Under the pieces are notes generated by a model. It was not told where the DNA came from and ran no database searches. It saw only the letters and a list, made by a program, of their open reading frames with translations. DNA of 64,000 bases from a virus: the IMG/VR virus record IMGVR_UViG_3300017788_000020, positions 1 through 64,000 of that record; one strand, 5' to 3'. The position numbers were made by a program, and so were the translations under genes. The stretch's first letter is position 1, and every line of letters starts with the position of its first letter. Shown piece after piece: positions 1 through 7,623 of the stretch.

Positions 1-14
1 ATTTGTAGTTGCAT
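1..14 (-). CDS. Start of a gene running off the window (partial)
   Basis: Read on the minus strand, a purine-rich stretch with GAGGAG is followed two bases later by an ATG at 14-12, and the frame (Met-Gln-Leu-Gln) stays open to the window edge. It would be the next gene of the minus operon 31-2639. Only four codons are visible, so nothing can be said about its product. The ribosome site lies unusually close to the ATG. Confidence 0.3.
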
Positions 15-30
15 GACTCCTCTTTTTTTT

Positions 31-180
31 TCAGCTGATCAGTTTGTAGTTATGGCTTTTCGCCATGCTACGCCATTCGCTGCGTTTGGTTGTGTACGTC
101 TTAGCAGCCCCTAGTTCAGAAATAGGCACGGCCAGGTACCGCTCCTGCCCGGCTGCGTAATTATAGTTCGTACTTGTCAT
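31..180 (-). CDS. Small hypothetical protein, 49 aa
   Basis: Not recognised. A longer reading from 258 is open, but the start at 180 is preferred because its ATG overlaps the stop of the AAA+ gene in an ATGA junction, the same arrangement used by the two genes upstream in this operon. The product is polar (MTSTNYNYAAGQERY...), with no membrane segment and no Cys pair. It is probably translationally coupled to the ATPase gene. Confidence 0.5.
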   Translation of the reverse strand: MTSTNYNYAAGQERYLAVPISELGAAKTYTTKRSEWRSMAKSHNYKLIS

Positions 181-1256
181 CTTATTGAAATAGACGCTTT
201 GGACGCACGTGTCGGGTCGTAGCGGCGTTTTCGTCGCGAAACGGTGCGTCTCGCACAACTTACAATATCCGCAGGCGACAGTTGCTTATAATCCGCAAAA
301 AAATGCTCGAAATCCTCTTCGTTTCGTTGGTAATCAGTCAGCCAGAGCTGTTTAGCCACATCACGCGCTAAGGGTTCGAGTTCGATAACATCAAAACAAC
401 GCTGCGACCGGACTAGTGCGTTATCCAACCTAAGCGCCGGTTGGTTAGAGGTGAGAATGATTCGGCTGTTCGGCGGGATAAGACCGTTAGCCGCGACCAG
501 GAGATTGCGAACGAAGACATTGCCCTGCCGCGTACTAAGATCGTCGTCTACATCGTCGAAAATGATGAACGGATAGTCGCCACTCCTGACTCTGTCCCAG
601 AACTCTGGCAGATGCAAGCACGCAGTATCACACGTTGTCAACACGGGGCAACGACGAAGCATCGCAATATGACGAGCCAAATGTGTTTTACCTGTTCCAG
701 CCGGTCCAACCAAGAACAGGAGAGCTTCTTCGATGTCATCTCCTTGTACATAGTCGTCGATCCAAGACAGATCCATCAAGCTGCCGTCTTTTTCACGGAA
801 GAAATTTGGGTTGAACGTAGTGAAATCATCCTCGGTGAGCGTCACTCTGCTCGTTTGCAGACCGGTACGCCCCACGGAAGCTATGGTTAGCTCTGTGTGC
901 GGATTTTGGTCGTCGACAGGCAGCCTCAGCGCCGTATCCAGTTCGGTACGCACTTTCTGAAAGAAGTACGGATCTTCTCTCCCGTGAAATACGGATACCC
1001 GGTTCACAATCAGACACACCGCTATCAAGCGGTTACTTGCGGCGTGGTGCCATATTTTTGTTACAGGCGAATGCTCTGCCTGCCAGTCAGCGCAAAAGCT
1101 TTCGAGTGTGTTTACGATAGCTTCTTCGGTTTTCTCGATGTAATCCCATGCCGTAAAGTACGGGTAGCGCTCAGGATCGATTATGCCTACAATAAGGCTA
1201 TCGCCTTGGTCTCTGTCTAACGCGCTAATAACGTATTTTGTCTGTCGTTCGCTCAT
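177..1256 (-). CDS. AAA+ ATPase
   Basis: A 359-residue P-loop NTPase of the AAA+ class. Walker A is GPAGTGKT (about residues 184-191), Walker B is FIIFDDVDD (about 229-237), a sensor-1-like strand is IILTSNQ (about 263-269), and a possible arginine finger lies in LVRSQRCF (about 277). The N-terminal ~170 residues match no family I can name. Single-domain phage AAA+ proteins of this size include replicative helicase loaders and DnaA/DnaC-like proteins, but no replication gene lies next to it here, so the role is open. It starts in an ATGA overlap with the upstream gene and ends in an ATGA overlap with the 49-aa gene, so it belongs to the minus operon driven from about 2650. Confidence 0.8.
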   Translation of the reverse strand: MSERQTKYVISALDRDQGDSLIVGIIDPERYPYFTAWDYIEKTEEAIVNTLESFCADWQAEHSPVTKIWHHAASNRLIAVCLIVNRVSVFHGREDPYFFQKVRTELDTALRLPVDDQNPHTELTIASVGRTGLQTSRVTLTEDDFTTFNPNFFREKDGSLMDLSWIDDYVQGDDIEEALLFLVGPAGTGKTHLARHIAMLRRCPVLTTCDTACLHLPEFWDRVRSGDYPFIIFDDVDDDLSTRQGNVFVRNLLVAANGLIPPNSRIILTSNQPALRLDNALVRSQRCFDVIELEPLARDVAKQLWLTDYQRNEEDFEHFFADYKQLSPADIVSCARRTVSRRKRRYDPTRASKASISIR

Positions 1257-1681
1257 ACGTAGTTGTCGATTGCGTCCGTGTGACGAATATTGTTAGAGTA
1301 AGTCTGTTCTGCGGCCGCTGCCACATATTTCGCCAGAGAGGCTCCCGTGCGCAGAACCCTGCTTCGCAGTAGAGGGCGCTTCCGCCCAAGTAACGGAGCA
1401 TGTCGTTGTGATATACCAAATGCGACAGCTTCTTCAGAAGCTAGACCGGGCCGTACACGCGTCTTGGTCGATCTGATAGAACTTTTTCGGTAAAGCCCGG
1501 CTTGGCGATGAGTTAACGGCGGAAAGACGCCGAGAAGGTACGATCGCGTTGTGGTGCAGGCTCCTCTTTCTACAACAACGTCGCGATAAGAGTTACCTAT
1601 CTTATTACTTCCCGGAGACTGCGAGCTAGCCCGCCTCGTTACAGGGTCTGCGTAGCGAAAGAATAGATCGGGCATTGTCAT
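1253..1681 (-). CDS. Hypothetical protein, 142 aa
   Basis: Not recognised. It is a basic, Arg-rich protein (N-terminus MTMPDLFFRYADPVTRR) ending in AIDNYV. Both ends are shared with neighbours through ATGA overlaps, which is the main support that it is translated. The last codons plus the next start read AACTACGTATGA, the same string found at the end of the gene upstream (1678-2130). No transmembrane segment and no metal-binding motif are seen. No long competing frame exists on the other strand. Confidence 0.55.
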   Translation of the reverse strand: MTMPDLFFRYADPVTRRASSQSPGSNKIGNSYRDVVVERGACTTTRSYLLGVFPPLTHRQAGLYRKSSIRSTKTRVRPGLASEEAVAFGISQRHAPLLGRKRPLLRSRVLRTGASLAKYVAAAAEQTYSNNIRHTDAIDNYV

Positions 1682-2130
1682 ACGTAGTTATCTAGCGCAT
1701 TTGTATGAAAAGAAATAAACGACTGCTGATCGCTTGGCGTGGGTACGTTCAACCGACATGCGCTACGCGTACACCGCAGTGCCGGACGTAACCGCGTCCT
1801 AATCGCATCGGCGCCTTCTACGCCATAGACGTCGGGATCATGCCCAAAATTGGCTAGCCAGCTGCTGTACAGGATCCTAATTCGCGGAGCGTGGTAACGA
1901 CACCGGGGTACAACGTATGCGTCGGCGACAGTGGTTTTGGCTGAGATCAAGGGTCCTGCGTCAACTAGTATAGGGACTGCGTCATGCTCTGCGTCGACCC
2001 CGCGCGCTCCCATATACCTAATCCTACCTTGTATAGTGCCGCCGTTTGCTCTGTTGCAGCCACGTATTCCAGCAGGTGTGCGCCGCCGGTCCGTGTGATA
2101 ATACATATTGTGGAAGCGCTTGTCTACCAT
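1678..2130 (-). CDS. Hypothetical protein, 150 aa
   Basis: Not recognised. The protein is rich in Arg, His and Tyr near the N-terminus (MVDKRFHNMYYHTDRRR) and ends in ALDNYV, nearly the same tail as its downstream neighbour. The ATG at 2130 follows an AGG-type ribosome site and lies nine bases after the stop of the HAD gene. The stop overlaps the next ATG (ATGA). It lies in the same operon as the HAD protein and the AAA+ ATPase. No domain can be assigned. Confidence 0.5.
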   Translation of the reverse strand: MVDKRFHNMYYHTDRRRTPAGIRGCNRANGGTIQGRIRYMGARGVDAEHDAVPILVDAGPLISAKTTVADAYVVPRCRYHAPRIRILYSSWLANFGHDPDVYGVEGADAIRTRLRPALRCTRSACRLNVPTPSDQQSFISFHTNALDNYV

Positions 2131-2138
2131 AGTGCTAC

Positions 2139-2639
2139 CTAACTGACTCTAGAAAAGTTTCTGCTTCTTAACATATCTATCGCTCGTTCAGCCGTACTGG
2201 CCGTCAACCCATCCCGGAGGGTTGTTCGAACGTGAAACTCTGCGAGACTACCGAATTCGCTTGGCGGCAGGTCATCTAGAATACATATCGAATCGATTAT
2301 ATCGGATTGCTCCTTTAACCACTTATCGATAGCATCGCCTCGCGTAGCACGCTTAGTCGAGTGCGCCGCCTCGTCTAAAAGCGAGGTGCTGCTGTGCATT
2401 GACAAGTCCCACATACTGAGGGCTACCAACAGCAAGTGTCCGTGCGTACCGGGTTTCCAGCCGTTGACACGCCACGTAGAGCTGACAACAATTCGCGCAC
2501 CAGTCGCGTGCACGATATCTTTAAGTAGCCCTAGACAATGTCTGTCTAGAGCAAACGTCGGAAGGTTGTGTCGAGCGGCCCGACCCAGTGCCCGGTCGTT
2601 GTTCAAGACACCATCAACGTCTAAGAACAAAATCTTCAT
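2139..2639 (-). CDS. HAD-like phosphatase (RNA-repair type HAD domain)
   Basis: A compact 166-residue HAD-fold protein. Motif I is FLDVDGVLN (residues 5-13, nucleophile Asp7 and acid Asp9). Motif II is VSSTWR (about 52-57), and an acidic motif, ILDDLP, lies near residue 122. The DVDGVLN plus SSTWR combination is typical of the small HAD family linked to 'Swiss army knife' RNA repair proteins and found in many phages, so a nucleotide or RNA-end phosphatase is likely, though the substrate is not shown. It is the first gene of the minus operon. The ATG lies only a few bases past the candidate promoter at 2642-2653, so the mRNA may be leaderless or nearly so. Confidence 0.75.
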   Translation of the reverse strand: MKILFLDVDGVLNNDRALGRAARHNLPTFALDRHCLGLLKDIVHATGARIVVSSTWRVNGWKPGTHGHLLLVALSMWDLSMHSSTSLLDEAAHSTKRATRGDAIDKWLKEQSDIIDSICILDDLPPSEFGSLAEFHVRTTLRDGLTASTAERAIDMLRSRNFSRVS

Positions 2640-2641
2640 AC

Positions 2642-2653
2642 ATATCTTATGAC
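2642..2653 (-). promoter_or_regulatory. Candidate promoter for the minus operon 2639-31
   Basis: On the minus strand the site reads GTCATAAGATAT, ending three bases before the HAD start codon. It matches the GTCATAAGTATT element seen upstream of the minus genes at 12939 and 40257 and in the 7480 and 62156 leaders. Inferred from recurrence and position only. Confidence 0.45.
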
Positions 2654-2696
2654 ATATAAAGATACGAATTTGGCGTAAAGGGTATCAAGTTATACT

Positions 2697-2707
2697 TCTA
2701 TATGAGG
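2697..2707 (+). promoter_or_regulatory. Candidate promoter for fibre module I
   Basis: TCTATATGAGG lies just before the first plus-strand structural gene, back to back with the minus element at 2642-2653. It resembles CTATAAGTAG (7611), CTATATGTAGG (12999) and ATATAAGTAG (15606). The GAGG at its end may also serve as the ribosome site of the ATG at 2717. Confidence 0.4.
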
Positions 2708-2716
2708 CCTTATACA

Positions 2717-3259
2717 ATGACCGAACTTCGTGCACTAGTCAGCATAGACGGGTACACACGTCTAGCAGAGCTGAAAGACGACGATACGCTCGCCCGCGTC
2801 GTCAACCACGCGGATTTTACTGCAAACAACACCGTTGTGGTTAAAAACAACGCAGGCGCCATAACGGCTGTATCGTTGGCGAGTACCACCGTCTTAGCTA
2901 ATATAGGCGCCGGACTGGCGGCTGTACCGCTAGCGGACCTTAAGACGGCTTTACAAGTACCTGCGCGGACTGTCGACGCAGTGAGAACCGGTGCGGTAAC
3001 CGCGGCACCTAATACGATACATCCAATAGATGTGCGAGCGGTAGCCGCCACTATAAATCCGCCAGAGGTCCCGACGGCCGATATGTGGTTCACAGTCGTC
3101 GATGCGTACGCTTCCGCCGCGCTGCATAACATAACAATCGCCTTTGATGACGCAAACCAGCTGTACTACGGTGCCGCAGGTAACGCGGTGATTACCTCAA
3201 ATGGCTCGGTTAAAACATTCACCTATATAAACGGGACTATTGGTTGGGTAGTTCAGTGA
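2717..3259 (+). CDS. Fibre-associated structural protein
   Basis: A 180-residue protein. The ATG at 2717 is chosen over 2702 because GAGG sits nine bases upstream. Residues about 25-75 (NHADFTANNTVVVKNNAGA, then LANIGAGLAAVPLADLKTAL) are closely paralleled at the N-terminus of the fibre protein at 13916 (NHSDFTSNSVMVKDNLGA, LLGNIGAGIASLSAADIRTLL), so the two are paralogous modules. The rest is Ala/Thr/Val-rich beta structure as expected of a virion appendage protein. It lies five bases upstream of the 1042-aa fibre gene and probably shares its mRNA. The exact role (fibre shaft, trimer or adaptor) is unknown. Confidence 0.65.
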   Translation: MTELRALVSIDGYTRLAELKDDDTLARVVNHADFTANNTVVVKNNAGAITAVSLASTTVLANIGAGLAAVPLADLKTALQVPARTVDAVRTGAVTAAPNTIHPIDVRAVAATINPPEVPTADMWFTVVDAYASAALHNITIAFDDANQLYYGAAGNAVITSNGSVKTFTYINGTIGWVVQ

Positions 3260-3263
3260 GTAA

Positions 3264-6200
3264 ATGACCAATTCTGAGCATCCTAGATATGCTGGCGACG
3301 TCATTTTTCTAAAAAATGGGGTCGCCATTATTGCTAATCAGGCGATCAATAGAGAGAAGATTGATCGTGCCAGCGTATTTTCAGCACTATTTACGCCGAA
3401 AGTTGTAACAAACGACCTGCTACAGGATGCATCGGTCGACAGTAGGGTAATAAAAGCCAATTCTGTGGCGTTCACGCGCCTCCAAACCGTTGCAGAAGGC
3501 ACTTTTTTAGGGAGATTACCCAGCACAGGTACCGGTGATCTGGTTCCGATACCTATTGAAGCCGTAAAAACATCACTAAATTACGTATCAAACCAGATAT
3601 TGTTCGATACGTCATCCGCAGACCTTGCAACAAACAGTATTTACGCAGTAATTTCCGCATTAGATGCGCGTATAGACGGTATCGAAGCGACGGGAATCGA
3701 CCTGACAGCCGATTATAATTGGACAGGTCTGCATACTTTTACAAAAAATGTGGCAATAAATGCCGCGTTGACTACGACAGGTACCGTAAATGGTCGAAAT
3801 TTGGCCACAGACGGAAGCAAATTGGACGGAATTGAGCCGAGCGCGACCGCGGACATGTCTGCGGCTGAGATTTTAGCGGCTTTATTGACTGTAGATGGCG
3901 TAACGAGCGGGTTAGACAGCCAGTACTTAGCAGGGCAAGCGGCGTCACACTACCTAGACTGGGCGAATACCACAAATAAGCCTGATTTATCAATCACTGT
4001 TAACTTAACAGGCGCTGTTTCAGGGTCTGGCTCGCACACTTTTACGGATTTGGCTGCCGGTTCGTTAGATATAGTAACAACACTCAACAACACCGGCGAA
4101 CTACTTGACCCGATAGTACTGGGCGCGTTACTAGTTCGCGCAGCGGCCACGCAAGACGGCGTACGCCTTCAAGGCCGCGCCGGCGGATCGAGTAGCTACA
4201 ACGTCACGTTGACGCCGACGACGTTGTCAGCTAGCCACACATTGACACTGCCGAACCAGTCAGGCACAGTTGCTGTACTCACAGATATTCCAACGCAGAC
4301 TCGTCTACGAGGCACTACAGGCGGTACGTATACTGGCGGGGATCTGACACTGTTAGCCGGTACTGGAATATCTGTATCACAGAGCACGACGGATTACACC
4401 ATCGGTAACACCGGGGTGACTCAACTTACCGGTACAACGAACCGCATAACAGTATCAGCAAGTACTGGCTCAATAACGCTAAACACGCCGCAAGATATGC
4501 ATACCGGCGCGTCGCCGACATTTGCTGGTGCAACATTCAGCGGTGACGTAGCGTTGGGTGGTAACAAGATCACAGGTCTAGGTACGCCCACAGCAAGTAC
4601 AGATGCCGCAACCAAAGGTTATGTGGACGCGGCGGTATCGGGCCTCGAGCCACACCCCGCATGCGCCGCAGCTACAACAGGGACCTTAGCCAGTATAACA
4701 GGCGGCTCTGTAACATATGACAACGGGGCTTCTGGCGTAGGCGCTACCCTCACGTTAGGCGTTGCTTTGACTACCCTCGACGGGTTCGCGTTAACAAACG
4801 GCGACCGTATTCTCGTCAAAAACGAAGCCACCGCAGCAAACAACGGTATCTATGTTAGGACAAGTAGCACAGTCCTTACACGCGCAACAGACTTTGACGC
4901 ACCGTCCGAAATCGTTGGTGGCGACTACACGTTCGTCACAAACGGTACGCTCTACAACAGCACCGGTTGGGTAAACACAGACAACGTTGTCACAGTCGGC
5001 ACAACAGCTGTGACCTGGGTACAGTTCTCAGGCGCTGGTACATATACCGCAGGCGCAGGCCTAACGCTGACGGGCTCCCAGTTTGCGCACGCAGACACAT
5101 CAAGCGTCAGTAACGTCAATAGTGATAACAGCGGTAACACAGTTATTCAAGATATTGCGCTCACTTTCGACACATATGGACACGTAACGGCAGCGACAGT
5201 GGCGACCGCGACTATTGTTGTCAACAACGGCATACTGTCGGCGTCGGCAGGTACAGCGGGCGCGACAAACACCACAGTTGCTTTAAACTTTAGCGGCGCA
5301 TATAGTGCCAACGAATCAGCAGACCGCACAATCAACCCGGTTGTGGGACCAGCTTTAACAGCTCTGGCGTCCACAATGACTGGCGCAGGTACAGGCTTCT
5401 TGCGCAAAAACGGCGCGGATACTTACTCGTTAGATACAAACACGTACTTAACAAGCGCTGGCGCGGTCACATCATTCAGCGCAGGTACAACAGGCCTTAC
5501 TCCGTCTACAGGTACGGTAGGCGCAATCACGTTAGCGGGTACTTTGAACATCGCTAACGGTGGTACAGGTGCAACAACTGCAAGCGCTGCGCGGACAGCG
5601 TTGGGCGCAACGACGGTTGGCGCTAATATATTTACGCTGACTAACCCGAGCGCTATTACGTTTTTACGTATAAACGCAGACAACTCGGTGACGGCGCGTG
5701 CGGCGGCAGATTTCCGCGGTGATATAGGCGCTGGTACTGTCACATCTGTAGCCTCAGGTACAGGCTTAACCGGCGGTCCTATAACAAGTACAGGGACATT
5801 AGCGCTTACAGGCCAAGCGCTTGCTCTGCATAACTTAGCCTCGAACGGCCTCATCGTACGGACAGGCTCGGATACGGTTGCTGCGCGTACGTTGACCGCC
5901 GGTACAGCCATCTCTATCACAAACGGCGATGGTGTGGCAGGTAACCCGACGATCGACTGCACATTCACAGAAACGGATACGCTGGCGGCCGTAACAGGTC
6001 GCGGCGCGAACACGACAACAACTATAGGTCTTCACAACGGAGCAGGCCTCGCACTTGCGGCGGACACATCAACTGATACTCTGACAAACGCAATAGCGGC
6101 CAGTTTGTCGACTATATCGCTCACGTCAGTTGACACATGGGCTATAGCAACATATCGGGCATGTAAGTATCTTGTACAAATAACGCAGTCGACAAACTAC

Positions 6201-6392
6201 CAAGTGTCGGAAATACTCGTTATACACAACGGTACCACTACAACGATGACCGAGTACGCTGTATTAGAGACTAACGGTCCGTTGTGTACTTTCACATCTG
6301 ATATCAACGGCGGTAACGTTCGCCTTTTAGCTACTATGGGTTCAGCGTCTGCGGCTACAATAAGAATACACAAGACCGTTATCGCGGTCTGA
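3264..6392 (+). CDS. Large tail fibre protein
   Basis: A 1042-residue, Gly/Thr/Ser/Ala-rich fibre. Recognisable phage-fibre modules include 'GIEPSATADMSAAEI', 'LDSQYLAGQAASHYLDWAN', 'NKITGLGTPTASTDAATKG' and 'LTFDTYGHVTAATVA', with several repeats of a TGTL/TAGTG beta-strand pattern in the last 500 residues. These blocks are common in trimeric fibres of marine and freshwater phages. It has no catalytic motif and no chaperone-like C-terminal domain. It lies between two smaller fibre proteins in one plus-strand unit. The DNA is internally repetitive, as expected for such a protein, so assembly or recombination variation is possible. Confidence 0.85.
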   Translation: MTNSEHPRYAGDVIFLKNGVAIIANQAINREKIDRASVFSALFTPKVVTNDLLQDASVDSRVIKANSVAFTRLQTVAEGTFLGRLPSTGTGDLVPIPIEAVKTSLNYVSNQILFDTSSADLATNSIYAVISALDARIDGIEATGIDLTADYNWTGLHTFTKNVAINAALTTTGTVNGRNLATDGSKLDGIEPSATADMSAAEILAALLTVDGVTSGLDSQYLAGQAASHYLDWANTTNKPDLSITVNLTGAVSGSGSHTFTDLAAGSLDIVTTLNNTGELLDPIVLGALLVRAAATQDGVRLQGRAGGSSSYNVTLTPTTLSASHTLTLPNQSGTVAVLTDIPTQTRLRGTTGGTYTGGDLTLLAGTGISVSQSTTDYTIGNTGVTQLTGTTNRITVSASTGSITLNTPQDMHTGASPTFAGATFSGDVALGGNKITGLGTPTASTDAATKGYVDAAVSGLEPHPACAAATTGTLASITGGSVTYDNGASGVGATLTLGVALTTLDGFALTNGDRILVKNEATAANNGIYVRTSSTVLTRATDFDAPSEIVGGDYTFVTNGTLYNSTGWVNTDNVVTVGTTAVTWVQFSGAGTYTAGAGLTLTGSQFAHADTSSVSNVNSDNSGNTVIQDIALTFDTYGHVTAATVATATIVVNNGILSASAGTAGATNTTVALNFSGAYSANESADRTINPVVGPALTALASTMTGAGTGFLRKNGADTYSLDTNTYLTSAGAVTSFSAGTTGLTPSTGTVGAITLAGTLNIANGGTGATTASAARTALGATTVGANIFTLTNPSAITFLRINADNSVTARAAADFRGDIGAGTVTSVASGTGLTGGPITSTGTLALTGQALALHNLASNGLIVRTGSDTVAARTLTAGTAISITNGDGVAGNPTIDCTFTETDTLAAVTGRGANTTTTIGLHNGAGLALAADTSTDTLTNAIAASLSTISLTSVDTWAIATYRACKYLVQITQSTNYQVSEILVIHNGTTTTMTEYAVLETNGPLCTFTSDINGGNVRLLATMGSASAATIRIHKTVIAV

Positions 6393-6420
6393 TAGCAGGT
6401 TTCGTGGATAGGGAAGCGAA

Positions 6421-6996
6421 ATGGTAAATGAGTTTAAAGCCAAAAATGGCTTAATCACGCCTGTTGTACAAGCTACCGTCACAACAGGTACATCACCCCT
6501 CGTTGTCGCATCGACAACTGTGGTTTCTAATCTAAACTCCGATCTCTTGGACGGTTACCAAGGATCGGATTTTCCGCGCAAGGCTGAAAATGCTACTGTG
6601 TCTGGTGCGTGGACTATCAACAACGACTTAGATATCAACGGCACACTGAAGGCCACAGCAAAGTCGTTCGTTATACAACATCCAACAAAAAAGAATAAAC
6701 GCTTACAGCACGGAAGCTTGGAAGGACCGGAGCACGCAGTCTATGTACGCGGTCGCGGAGAGACGGCCATCATCAAATTTCCCGCATATTGGAAAACGCT
6801 AGTCGATCCTGATACAATCACGGTACAGGTAACCCCGATAGGTATCGCCGACGACAACACGATTGCGGTGCATAGAATAAACAAAACAAGCGTGGTTCTG
6901 TCTTTTAGAATCACTCCGCGGCCTTATTTCTATTTCATCACCGCAGAACGTAGAGACATACCTCCGCTCGTTACGGAAATCCCCGCTAAAAAATAA
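6421..6996 (+). CDS. Short tail fibre or appendage protein
   Basis: A 191-residue protein. The N-terminal half has a fibre-type repeat (PLVVASTTVVSNLNSDLLDG, then SDFP), and the C-terminal domain begins KSFVIQHPTKKNKRLQHG and continues SLEGPEHAVYVRGRG. That C-terminal signature, with FPAYWKTLVDPDTITVQVTP, is shared by many cyanophage- and T4-type small fibre or structural proteins. The domain is thought to be structural, and no enzymatic role is implied. It is last in its unit: the stop codon lies inside the terminator hairpin at 6991-7020. Confidence 0.75.
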   Translation: MVNEFKAKNGLITPVVQATVTTGTSPLVVASTTVVSNLNSDLLDGYQGSDFPRKAENATVSGAWTINNDLDINGTLKATAKSFVIQHPTKKNKRLQHGSLEGPEHAVYVRGRGETAIIKFPAYWKTLVDPDTITVQVTPIGIADDNTIAVHRINKTSVVLSFRITPRPYFYFITAERRDIPPLVTEIPAKK

Positions 6997-7020
6997 GGCC
7001 GCAGTGCTGCGGCCTTATTT
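6991..7020. terminator. Bidirectional terminator between converging genes
   Basis: Perfect 14-base arms AAATAAGGCCGCAG and CTGCGGCCTTATTT with an A tract on one side and a T tract on the other. It separates the plus gene ending at 6996 from the minus gene ending at 7022 and can serve both. Confidence 0.85.
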
Positions 7021-7021
7021 C

Positions 7022-7480
7022 TCAGGAACAGTTGACACCCACTAGTACATAATGTGGGTTCACGGGATGCTCCTCAGTCACAAAAGACCTGTTGAATCCG
7101 AGGAGACTACCTAACGTCATTTCGTCCGCAGAACCTCCCGGAATCTCCGCAATCAAAGACACCTCACGGTCAGCGAACAGTGTCCTAAATGCGACAGGAG
7201 CATCCGCTGTCTCCCAAACGACGCACGCGTGTCGTTTATGCACAAGACTAGGCGCGTTATGCATGATACTTTCTTCTGTGTCCGCAAGCCGCTGCTCCAA
7301 CTCGCGAATTTTTCCGCGCTGTCTATCATGGACCGTAGCGCCGTGCTTCACAGATAGGCGCAACACGGCCACTTCTTCACACGCATCGGAACAAAACCTC
7401 AATGGTACAGTGCTGCTGCGAATGGGTATGCCGCATGTATAGCAGCAGGTATTTCGCAAATGTTCTTTTTTTGTCATCAT
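7022..7480 (-). CDS. Zinc-motif hypothetical protein, 152 aa
   Basis: The N-terminus has a probable zinc site, CCYTCGIPI (about residues 12-20) then RFCSDAC (about 28-34), resembling a short treble-clef or MYM/FCS-type finger. A charged helix follows (about 50-70, coiled-coil-like RGKIRELEQRLADTEES), then a ~70-residue unassigned domain. It is a lone minus gene inside the fibre module. A ribosome site GAGGT precedes the ATG pair MM, and the candidate promoter at 7568-7579 lies about 90 bases upstream. Function unknown; nucleic-acid binding is only a guess from the finger. Confidence 0.6.
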   Translation of the reverse strand: MMTKKEHLRNTCCYTCGIPIRSSTVPLRFCSDACEEVAVLRLSVKHGATVHDRQRGKIRELEQRLADTEESIMHNAPSLVHKRHACVVWETADAPVAFRTLFADREVSLIAEIPGGSADEMTLGSLLGFNRSFVTEEHPVNPHYVLVGVNCS

Positions 7481-7567
7481 ACTACCTCATATGTCACTTG
7501 TTACTCGCCCATCGCCTAAAAAGTTACGCGGTATTTCGCTAGTCCATACACAATAAAAAAGCTCCAC

Positions 7568-7579
7568 AATACTTATGAC
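7568..7579 (-). promoter_or_regulatory. Candidate promoter for the 7480 minus gene
   Basis: Minus-strand GTCATAAGTATT, identical to the elements at 12958-12969 and 40275-40286. It sits about 90 bases upstream of the ATG, in the divergent region 7481-7623. Confidence 0.5.
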
Positions 7580-7609
7580 ACAAATATCGTAAGTTAGGCG
7601 TATAGGTAC

Positions 7610-7621
7610 ACTATAAGTAGA
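7610..7621 (+). promoter_or_regulatory. Candidate promoter for the 7624 fibre gene
   Basis: ACTATAAGTAGA ends two bases before the ATG at 7624. It shares the ATAAGTA core with the minus elements and resembles 12997-13009 and 15600-15615. If it is a -10 element, the transcript would have almost no leader. Confidence 0.45.
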
Positions 7622-7623
7622 TT

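Noticed and set aside
5423-6013. A 196-codon minus-strand open frame under the large fibre gene
   Set aside because: Ala/Val/Pro-rich composition typical of the complement of Thr/Gly/Ala-rich fibre DNA; no signals.
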